DNA of 64,000 nt from Piscicola geometra (taxonomy: Eukaryota; Annelida; Clitellata; Hirudinida; Piscicolidae): the NCBI GenBank assembly GCA_943735955.1, contig OX030966.1, positions 4,828,893-4,892,892 of the forward strand. The letters run 5' to 3'. The notes below the pieces were generated by a model. That model was given only the letters and a program-made list of their open reading frames with translations, was not told the origin of the DNA and made no database searches. How positions within the stretch are numbered: the stretch's first letter is position 1; each line of letters opens with the position of its first letter. The position numbers were made by a program, and so were the translations under genes. Positions 25,205-64,000 of the stretch are shown one piece after another.

Positions 25205-25290
25205 AACTTGCCATCACACGCACTTCCGGCAAGCATCTAGCTTCACCTTCTTCCGGTTTATTGTTTCAAAATGGCGGCATCCAGTAAGCG
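25205..25290 (+). promoter_or_regulatory. Promoter/first-exon-like island: two ETS sites and a YY1 site
   Basis: ACTTCCGG at about 25211, CTTCCGG at about 25250 and AAAATGGCGGC at about 25267 occur within 65 bp. The last is the classical YY1 core-promoter element and also a start codon in strong context, followed by CCAGTAAGC, a good donor match. This suggests a plus-strand first exon, but no downstream exon could be recognised before 31 kb. Confidence 0.4.
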
Positions 25291-25741
25291 AGACCACGCT
25301 AACCTATTCACGAGCCATTCTTGATTGTTTTTTATTGTTTTTTGTTTTTTTTCAGTTGTGTTTTATTGTTGGTGTTATTATCATTATTTGTTATTATTTT
25401 ATTATTCATTATTTGTGTCTCCATTCATTAAAACGTAATCATTAGCCGTCATCGTCCCATTCATTCATTTTTATTTCTTTCTTTTATTTCTTACTTTTAT
25501 TTCTCTTTTTTCAGTCTATCATCCCAATCATCACTACTATCAGTACTTTCCATCCAACACTATAATCATCAACATCACCATCATCATCATAATCACCAAC
25601 ATCATCATCATCAACCTCATCATCATCATCATCACCAGCAGTACCATCATTGTCAGAATCACCAAAATCTTCTCATTGCGTCTTCGTCATCATATACAGC
25701 AAAATAATCATCATCATCACTATCCTCTTTCTCCTCTTCTT

Positions 25742-25780
25742 TCTTCTCCTTCTTCTCATCATCATCATCATCATCATCAT

Positions 25781-25844
<64 letters not shown>

Positions 25845-26615
25845 GACTCGTCGATACCAAAAGAATCAATGAAAGTCTCCCATTATGAATATTGGATCGT
25901 GTGTGTTCCCGCGCTGTCAGCCTGTCAGACCCATTCCATCCATCCATCTATCCATCTATCCATCCATCTATCCATCCATCCATCTATCCATCCATCCATC
26001 TATCCATCCATCTATCCATCCATCTATCCATCCATCCATCAATCCATCTATCCATCTATCCATCCATCTATCCATCCATTTATCCATCCATCCAGCCATC
26101 CATCTATCAATCCATCTATCCATCCATCTATCCATCCATCTATCCATCCATCCATCTATCCATCCATCTATCCATCCATCTATCCATCCATCTATCCATC
26201 CATCTATCCATCCATCTATCCATCCATCTATCCATCCATCTATCCATCCATCTATCCATCCATCTATCCATCCATCTATCCATCCATCTATCCATCCATC
26301 TATCCATCCATCTATCCATCCATCTATCCATCCATCTATCCATCCATCTATCCATCCATCCATCCATCCATCCATCTATTTTTTTATTTATCCATTCATC
26401 CATCAATTTATCCTTCCATCTATCCATCCATCCATTTATCCATCCATCTTTCCATCCATCTATCCATCCATCTATCCATCCATCTATCCATCCATCTATC
26501 CATCCATCTATCCATCCATCTATCCATCCATCTATCCATCCATCTATCTATCCATCCATCTATCCATCCATCCATCTATCCATCCATCTATCCATCCATC
26601 TATCCATCCATTTAA
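25742..26615. repeat. ATC repeat and long CCATCTAT array
   Basis: ATC repeat to 25843, then about 680 bp of CATC/TATC units in a near 12-bp higher-order pattern. Confidence 0.95.
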
Positions 26616-26829
26616 ACATTTTTGGTCAGTCAATCCATTCGTTACCATTCCAATCATCCATCTGAAACCTACTTATCCACCAATCCACCTTTCTTTTTTT
26701 TTCCAGCCCACCCACCCACCTCCATCACTCACCCACTTATTTTCTTTCACCCACTCTTCCACTTCTTTTTCTCCACCCACTTACCACCCAATCTTCTTTT
26801 ACCACTTTCATCCCTTACCCACTTCCCAC

Positions 26830-27190
26830 CCACCTACTCCACTCACTCCCTCCACCCTCTCCACCCACTCCACCCACTCCCTTCACCCACTCCCTCCACT
26901 CCCTCCACTCCCTCCACTCCTTCCACCCACTCCACCCACTCCCTCCACCCACTACTTCCCTTTTTCTCTCTTTTCTCTCCTTCTCTTCCTCCATCCCTCC
27001 CTCCATCCCTCCCTCCACCCACTACTTCCCTTTGTCTCTCTTTTCTCTCCTTCTCTTCCTCCATCCCTCCCTCCCTCTCTCCCTCTCTCCCTCCCTCCCT
27101 CCCTCCCTCCCTCCCTCCCTCCCTCTCTCCCTCCCTCCCTCCCTCCCTCCCTCCCTCCCTCCCTCCCTCCCTCCCTCCCTCCCTCCACGC
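26830..27190. repeat. Pyrimidine-rich CCACT and CCCT repeats
   Basis: Contains a direct duplication of about 60 bp (CACTACTTCCCTTT near 26949 and 27018) and a CCCT run at 27055-27186. Confidence 0.85.
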
Positions 27191-27654
27191 ACACAGCAAT
27201 TCAAACTTCAATTCCAGCACTCATTCCACACCACTCCAGGCCACAAATAAACATCCGTCGCTTTCTCTCCCTTTCTATTATTATAGTTGCTTATTAATTT
27301 TAATAATATAATAACTATTATTGTTATTAATTTTATTGTATTTTTTACTTTTTATGGTTTTTTCATTGTTATTTTTATTACTTGTTTAGAAAAATTATTT
27401 TTTTCTTACCCGCACTTTGTAATAGTCGACATGGCTGTTGCTATTGCTGAAATAAATGGACAACTAGTATTTTTATTGTTTTAAATGTTTCATGACAACA
27501 ACCACTTCCACTAGCAACACTTTTCCACCACCAATTCCTTCAACCCTGCTTTTCTTCACTCTCTCCTTTCAACCCCTCACTTCACCCCTTTCTTCCATCT
27601 TAACCTCTCACAATCTCTTCCTGCCTTCCCAACACCCCTTCCGTCCACCTTTCC

Positions 27655-27850
27655 AGCATCCAACACCCTCCCAACACCTCCCAACACCCTCTATACACTT
27701 CCCAACACCTCCCAACACCTTCCAACACCTTCCAACACCTCCCATCACCCTCCCAACACCTCCCAACACCTCCATACACCTCCCATCACCCTCCCAACAC
27801 CTCCCAACACCTCCATACACCTCCCATCACCCTCCCATCACTCTCCCAAC
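27655..27850. repeat. CCTCCCAACA minisatellite, unit about 11 bp
   Basis: Higher-order copies alternating CAACACCTCC, CATCACCCTC and CATACACCTC. Confidence 0.85.
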
Positions 27851-27859
27851 ACACACGCA

Positions 27860-28680
27860 CAAGACCACAGGCTCTACTCCTCCTTTCCTGCCTCCATGCC
27901 TCAGCGCTTCGTCTAAGCCTCCCATCGCATTTCAAAACTACTTTTGTATGTTTTAAATTAGTATTTAGTTGTATAAAATTGATTTTTTTAAAAATTCTGT
28001 TTATATAACTTTGTCCAAGAATATTTTATTGTTATTGTTTTTTTTTTCAGCATCTCGAGTTTTGGAAGAGGGTAACCGAATTCTTGATTAGTTATCAAAC
28101 GCATAAAAACTTTCAGAAAGAAAAAAAAAACAACAAATCTTAATAGAAAAAAAGAAAAGCAAAAAAAAAACAACAACAACAAATAGAACAACAAACAAAC
28201 ACGGGGGATGAAAGAAGCATCCAGAAATGACGTCATACGTGGTTGCTGATGCGTGCAACTATTAGCTCTTTCCCTCTTCTCCTTCTCATTGTTGTTGTTG
28301 TTGTGGTTGTTTTTTTGTTGTTGTTTTCTTGTTGTTGTTGTTTGTTGTTGTTTTGTGGTTGTTGTTTCCATACATTTATTATTCTTAATGTTTGATTCAG
28401 TTTTTTATATTTACTTTTATTCCTGTTATTACCTTTTCCAGTATTAGCATGCCATTAGTTTGTATCATTCTTATTATTTCTTTTGTATATTCTTTTATAA
28501 TAAATATCATAATTATAATAATAGATTTTTTTCATAATAATAAAATAATAATAATAATAGTTTTGAGATCTTATTTTCATTGTTTCATCATCACTATCAG
28601 CACACACACTCTCCCTTCTTGGTCAGGTGCCGATCGCATGTGTTCGCACAAGAACCACGCCCCAGAAATCTGTGATGCTG
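27860..28680. other. Mixed DNA without recognised gene
   Basis: A short candidate exon after a T-rich acceptor at about 28050 (TTTTTTTCAG then CATCTCGAGTTTTGGAAGAG and a GGTAACC donor-like end) and a TGACGTCA at 28228-28235. Nothing could be linked. Confidence 0.4.
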
Positions 28681-28696
28681 CCATCATCATCATTAC

Positions 28697-28735
<39 letters not shown>

Positions 28736-28820
28736 CGTCGTCGTCATCATCATCATCATCATCATCATCGTCGTCATCATCCTCGTCGTCGTCATCATCA
28801 TCCTCGTCATCACATCATAA
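28680..28820. repeat. ATC/GTC trinucleotide repeat
   Basis: Mixed ATC and GTC units. Confidence 0.85.
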
Positions 28821-29249
28821 TCATAAATTCTAAAAATAATGACATTCTAAAACTTGTACAAGGTAATTACAATTTGCTACTCTTAGATTCGACTCATCCA
28901 TCATTCGCTCATCTCACCCACCATCCATCCATCTCACTCCTTCTATTCATCCCTCTCATTTCAACCCTTCTATCCATCCATCTCTTCTTTCACCCATCCA
29001 TTCATCCCTCTCTTCTCTCACCCCTTCCATCCATCCATCTCTCCTCTCATCCCTCTCTTCTCTCACCCAATCCATCCATCCATCAACCCTCAAACTATCT
29101 TTCATCAACCCTCCATCCATCATCACTTGTTTCTTCTTCCTCCATCTACCTGACTTCCCCTTTCCTTCCACTCCCCCTTCTCCTCTCTTCCCCTTCAATC
29201 TATTGCTCAATCGTTTTACGTTGTCAGAAACTGATCATCCACACATACA

Positions 29250-29656
<407 letters not shown>

Positions 29657-29899
29657 CCTGGGGTGCAGACGTGTGGATGTTTGCTCTGGGAACATAACTT
29701 CAAGACGCAATTATGGCCACATCATCACCATCATCATCACCACCACCACCACCATCATCATCAACACCACCATCATCATCATCATCAACACCACCATCAT
29801 CATCATCAACATCACCATCACCATCATCAACACCACCACCATCACCATCATCATCATCATCATCTCCATCATAACATGCAATCATTATCATAGCATATT

Positions 29900-31600
29900 C
29901 TTAGAACGTTTGAGAAATAAATTTTCATGTCCGAAAATATAAAAATAATATTTAAACGAATTCGTATTTTTGCCATAGACACTCGAGTTTTAAATAGCTA
30001 AACAAAATATGTCCGAAATAAGAATTTAATTTTAAAAAAGTTTAAAATTTGGTGGCGTCTTAGAATAATGAATGTCCGAATATTATGGTGTTATACAGTA
30101 ATAACTTATTATTTTCTCACTATTATTTATTAGTATAAGTCTTTATAATTGATAAAAATATGATTTTTATCAAAGAAATTTTTAATTCATCTAAAAAATA
30201 CAAGTTAATTAATCTCGTTAATTATTATTAATATTTTCAATCACAATCTCAAGAATTTAAATCCTATTTTAATTAATTTACTTTTAATCATTGTCCTGAG
30301 AAGCAACGTCCACACAACACCACCTTGGTGCTCTCCACAACCTCCAAGACACCATATTGCAATTCTAAAGTCGTCTGCGTATTACAATTATGCCACTCCT
30401 TGCTTATAATATTTATTATAATTTATTACTAAATAGTTTTATGATTTATTACTAAAAAGTTGTATAATTTATTACAAAAAAGTTGTATAATTTAGTACTA
30501 AATAGTTTTACAATTTATTACTAAAAAGTTATAATTTATTACTAATAAATAATATAATATAATCAAATAAATAATAATAGATTAATAGAGTATAGTTTAA
30601 TATAAAATAGTTAATATAATTTTAAAAAAATTTATAATTTAAAGTTGGCTTTAATTCAGTACCGCCATTCAAAAGCGTTTTAAATGAGAATATAGAACAA
30701 AAGTTGAAACAAAAAGTATAAATTTAAAATTGGAAAGTTAAATAAGAATAAAGAGCTACATAAATTTAACAACCTAAAAGATTATTAAACATGAATTAGA
30801 ATAACAATTAAAATCTATACATAATTTATATAAATATCTGTATGTTTATACACACGGTAATTATAATTTTAATTATAAATGTTTAAATTTTAATTAATAA
30901 ATCTCACAAACCAATTTAAAAGTAGCAAGATATTTAAAATGTTTCAAATTATATTAAAACACTAATTTTATTCTTATTTACATGCACTTTTGGCATAAAA
31001 GAAATTTTTTAACCTTAATCAAACTTGTGAAAAAAATTGTTAACACATACACTCACACACATAAATAGATATATTTGTAGGAAAATAATATAAATACTCA
31101 ATTAAGAATTAATAAGAACCAATTATAACATTATTTTAGAAGAATATAAATATAGATATTAATATAAAAAAGCAAAAATTTATAATAATTTTAAATCTTT
31201 TATAAAGTAATTATTTAAGAATAAATCTAAATAACAAAAACAACAAAACAAATTAAAAACAACAATAACATAATAATGATAACAAAAAAAACATAATAAT
31301 AAAAATATAATATAAAAATAATCCTAATAATATAAATAATGGTAAACATTAATAATAATAATAATAATAACAGCTAAAATGACGTAAAAAGTGCGGGAAA
31401 GATCATAACACTACGTCATTGAAGATCCAAAATCGTCAAAGCTTGATTCAAAATCAATTTAAAAATAATAAATAATAAAATAATAATAATAATTTAATAC
31501 ATGTTATAATTATAATTTATTAACTAATCAACTATATTATTAATGACTTTAATTTAATGTAGACACAAATTCAGATGAAATTATAGAGTTAAACGTTTAA
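29900..31600. other. AT-rich single-copy DNA with a short tandem array
   Basis: About six imperfect copies of a 26-28-bp unit (TATAATTTATTACTAAA core) lie at 30404-30552. Otherwise unique AT-rich sequence with no exon recognised. Confidence 0.5.
31370..31440 (+). promoter_or_regulatory. CRE-half-site/E2F-like cluster
   Basis: ATGACGTAA, GCGGGAAA and TACGTCATT occur within about 50 bp in otherwise AT-rich DNA. About 250 bp downstream on the plus strand is AAAATGGCGTTCC (31669), a YY1-like start context opening a short frame (MAFLAYNQNVFTM) that soon enters a GAT repeat. A small transcript convergent with KDM5 is possible. Confidence 0.25.
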
Positions 31601-31731
31601 ATAATTGCCACTTATGAACGAGCGATATTTAATAAAATTCTGTTTTGTATACAAAAGTTGATCGCTACAAAATGGCGTTCCTCGCGTACAATCAAAATGT
31701 ATTTACAATGTGCATGAGTCATTCTGTGGTC

Positions 31732-31777
<46 letters not shown>

Positions 31778-31927
31778 GGAGGAGGAAGAGAAGGAGGATG
31801 ATGATAACGATGATGTTGATAGGATGATGTCCCCATCAGAGTTGTAATCATTGGCTTCATAATAATGCCATTTTATTATCATTTTTTAATATTAAAACTA
31901 TATTATAATTTATTATTATTTCTATTA

Positions 31928-31933
31928 TTTATT
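31928..31933 (-). terminator. Candidate KDM5 polyadenylation signal
   Basis: AATAAA on the minus strand about 24 bp past the KDM5 stop codon. This would give a very short 3' UTR; further AT-rich variants lie downstream. Confidence 0.4.
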
Positions 31934-31956
31934 TACATTATAGAAAATCTTTAAAA

Positions 31957-54493
<22,537 letters not shown>

Positions 54494-54808
54494 TTTTCTT
54501 TCGCTGCTACGTAAATCGAAAGAAAAGATATATTACAATTTAAAGGGATTAACAAAAGGGACCCTCCATGTTGTTTTCATAGACCTAAAAGCAACTTTCT
54601 AATCATTTGGAAAATTCAAATATGTATATATTTCATTATTGATTTATTAAAAACACAAATTTGAATAAATCAAAGTTAATGGTTTTTAAAATATTTAATT
54701 AAATTAGTTTAAAAAGTTAAAAGCAAACTTATGTTTAAAGTATTTTCGAGAAATTTAACTGTAAAATTTTTTGCAATTATTTCATTAACCTATTTTATTT
54801 TTATAGTC
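54494..54808. promoter_or_regulatory. Short intergenic region between divergent KDM5 and DCAF6 starts
   Basis: 315 bp separate the two proposed start codons on opposite strands. The DNA is AT-rich with no clear TATA/CCAAT pair. Acceptor-like TAG/CAG sequences sit just before both ATGs, so either gene may have an untranslated first exon and the two transcription units may overlap at their 5' ends. Confidence 0.45.
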
Positions 54809-62426
<7,618 letters not shown>

Positions 62427-62429
62427 TGA

Positions 62430-63690
62430 TGATGATGATGATGGGGGTGGTGGTGGTGGTGATAATGATGACGGTAACTAGGTTGTATTTTGGGTGTGGT
62501 GATAGGAGAGGGGGTTAGAGGAATGGATGAGCTATTCATCCATCTAAGTGACCAGGGAGTTCTTTATATTTTGGATAGGACTATGTTGGTTTCAAAGGAG
62601 TGGTTTGAAGTGCCCCTTACAAACACACCACTTGTGGTTTTTGATTTAGCGATTTGATTTGATCTGACTCATAAGGATCCGCAAATCCACTTTTGAGCTC
62701 ATTTACCATCTGCAAATAGTCTAATGAATGTGAGTGACAATATCAACAATCTTAAAGAGTTTTGCATATATACTTCACAAAGTTAGTTTTTCTTGCAGAC
62801 TCCCTTATGCTTGGTCTCAGGTTCTGCATTGATTATTTCTGATTTTGCATTTGGCACTGCTTCTTCATATCAAGAATTGAGATTGCCAAGACTGCAGTTA
62901 CTTTGTTTCACGCCATTTTTATTGATTAACCCCTTTTTTTTCTATAAAAAAACGTTTTTCATCAAAACAAAATGTTGCATTCGTTTTCTCCAGCCTCAAA
63001 GTTATAACTTTGGGTTAATTATTTGGCTGTTTACCGGTTATTTATCGATAAATAATATTTTATTAATATGCATTATATATTATATTTTATTATATTATAA
63101 AAATAAATAATAATATATTATGCATTCATGTTATAATATATTCATTATGAATAATTATTCTTCTGGTGTGGGGGCTTTGACTAATGGCAAGTTTAAAATT
63201 AAGTAATTCTCCGATAGAAAATGAATTGAAATCAATTGACGATTGCGAAATTATTTTATAAATCAGATATTTAAAAATAAATACGTGAAACACTGCACAA
63301 TAAGAACTAGAGTTTCAAGCACAAAAAAATAAATAACATTTGCAAAGAATAATAGAAAATATTATTCAAAAAAGATAACAGCAAAAATAATTTTTTGCCC
63401 CCAATTATTGAGGTCAAATGTAGCACAAGCTTCTCCATCTATAACTAAAAATATTGAACGTCTGGTTTTCCGGATAAGCCCGAATATAAAATGCAACGGA
63501 AACAAACGGGAGCAAAAACATCAGAGATGAAAGGATGAATACATAATGAGTATGAAATCGTTGGCAACATTTCAAGTAAGTATGACTTCACTCACTAAGC
63601 GATTGATTTTAAAATATCAAATCAAATTTTAAATCTCGTAAAAAATGATTACTCCAAAAAAGGAGATAAAAGGATGGGTAGATGGGAGGG
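62430..63690. other. AT-rich 3' flank of DCAF6 with no other gene recognised
   Basis: Unique AT-rich DNA containing the probable DCAF6 3' UTR. A plus frame near 62793-63110 is not supported by any motif. Confidence 0.5.
63103..63108 (+). terminator. Candidate DCAF6 polyadenylation signal
   Basis: First clear AATAAA on the plus strand after the DCAF6 stop, about 680 nt downstream in AT-rich DNA. Position fits a 3' UTR end but is unsupported by other evidence. Confidence 0.3.
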
Positions 63691-63691
63691 C

Positions 63692-64000
63692 TTATGGGCG
63701 GGGGGGCTGGGTGTATGAGAATGGTGGTTGGCCAGGACGGTGGGGTTGGTTTGGTTGACCAATGGGGTAGGGTTGGTTTGGTTGACCAGAGGGATAGGGT
63801 TGGTTTGGTTGACCAGGAGGGTGGGGTTGGTTTGGTTGACCAGGAGGGTAGGGTTGGTTTGGTTGACCAGGAGGGTAGGGTTGGTTTGGTTGACCAGGGG
63901 GGTAGGGTTGGTTTGGTTGACCATAGGTGGGTTGAGGGTAGGGAGGGCCATGGGTTGGGTAGGCATTATTCTGGGGTGGGAGGCTGGAATGGGGCTGTTG
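63692..64000 (-). CDS. C-terminal exon of a Pro/Gln/Gly/Tyr-repeat protein, 5' end outside the window
   Basis: Open frame of 102 codons from the window edge to TAA, with no ATG. About seven copies of the nonapeptide GQPNQPYPP (variants Y/H and PP/PS/PI/RP) are followed by GQPPFSYTQPPRP and the stop. The copies differ at synonymous and third positions, favouring coding over plain satellite. Such Pro/Gly/Gln/Tyr tails occur in several unrelated proteins (some annexins, cephalopod rhodopsins), so no function can be assigned. It is on the same strand as KDM5, downstream of and convergent with DCAF6. Confidence 0.6.
   Translation of the reverse strand, partial: QQPHSSLPPQNNAYPTHGPPYPQPTYGQPNQPYPPGQPNQPYPPGQPNQPYPPGQPNQPHPPGQPNQPYPSGQPNQPYPIGQPNQPHRPGQPPFSYTQPPRP

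Noticed and set aside
54731..54808. Earlier in-frame ATG for DCAF6
   Set aside because: It would add a hydrophobic AT-rich stretch not seen in the family; an acceptor-like TATAG precedes the ATG at 54809.
62793..63110. 105-codon plus-strand frame after DCAF6
   Set aside because: AT-rich, hydrophobic and without recognisable motif; lies in the probable DCAF6 3' UTR.

Overview
This is a piece of an animal nuclear genome. It has intron-rich genes with GT-AG introns, a non-LTR retrotransposon, TATA/CCAAT/GC-box promoter sequence, and a very high load of micro- and minisatellites. The proteins are a metazoan set (KDM5, DCAF6, Scratch). Long Asn/Gln/Ser/Thr runs inside conserved proteins and microsatellite-filled introns suggest a lophotrochozoan, perhaps a leech-like annelid; the species is an inference and could not be tested here.

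Layout. 1-6.1 kb: simple repeats around small unique islands, with one weak candidate exon at 2.3-2.7 kb. 6.1-9.2 kb (minus): a CR1/L2-type retrotransposon with an uninterrupted endonuclease/reverse-transcriptase frame. 9.2-16.7 kb: repeats plus a promoter-like island near 12 kb. 16.8-20.6 kb (minus): a Scratch-type five-zinc-finger repressor gene. 21.3-23.2 kb (minus): a 647-codon Asn/Gln/Asp/Ser-rich frame downstream of a good TATA/CCAAT/GC-box promoter; it is a separate gene or an upstream Scratch exon. 23.8-31.9 kb: repeats, an ETS/YY1 promoter-like island at 25.2 kb, and AT-rich DNA. 31.96-54.49 kb (minus): a complete 35-exon KDM5 histone H3K4 demethylase gene (2274 codons before the stop), reconstructed exon by exon with every phase matching. 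54.81-62.43 kb (plus): a 17-exon DCAF6 gene (976 codons before the stop), head-to-head with KDM5, with 315 bp between the two start codons. 63.69-64.0 kb (minus): the last exon of a Pro/Gln/Gly/Tyr-repeat protein that runs off the window.

The most unusual signal is in the introns. Many KDM5 and DCAF6 introns are built from tandem repeats whose unit copies the adjoining splice site: the 5' donor in KDM5 introns 5, 12, 21, 22 and 32 and DCAF6 intron 16, and a branch-point/acceptor-like module in DCAF6 intron 8. Several introns also carry repeats at their two ends that are reverse complements of each other (GU/GGU-rich after the donor, CA/ACC-rich before the acceptor), so the transcript could fold and bring the splice sites together. 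The same repeat growth enters exons: KDM5 has large insertions inside its ARID, PLU-1 and PHD2 regions. Intron n below means the intron after exon n. Splice sites were placed by eye from GT-AG signals, phase and family knowledge; no alignment or search was run.
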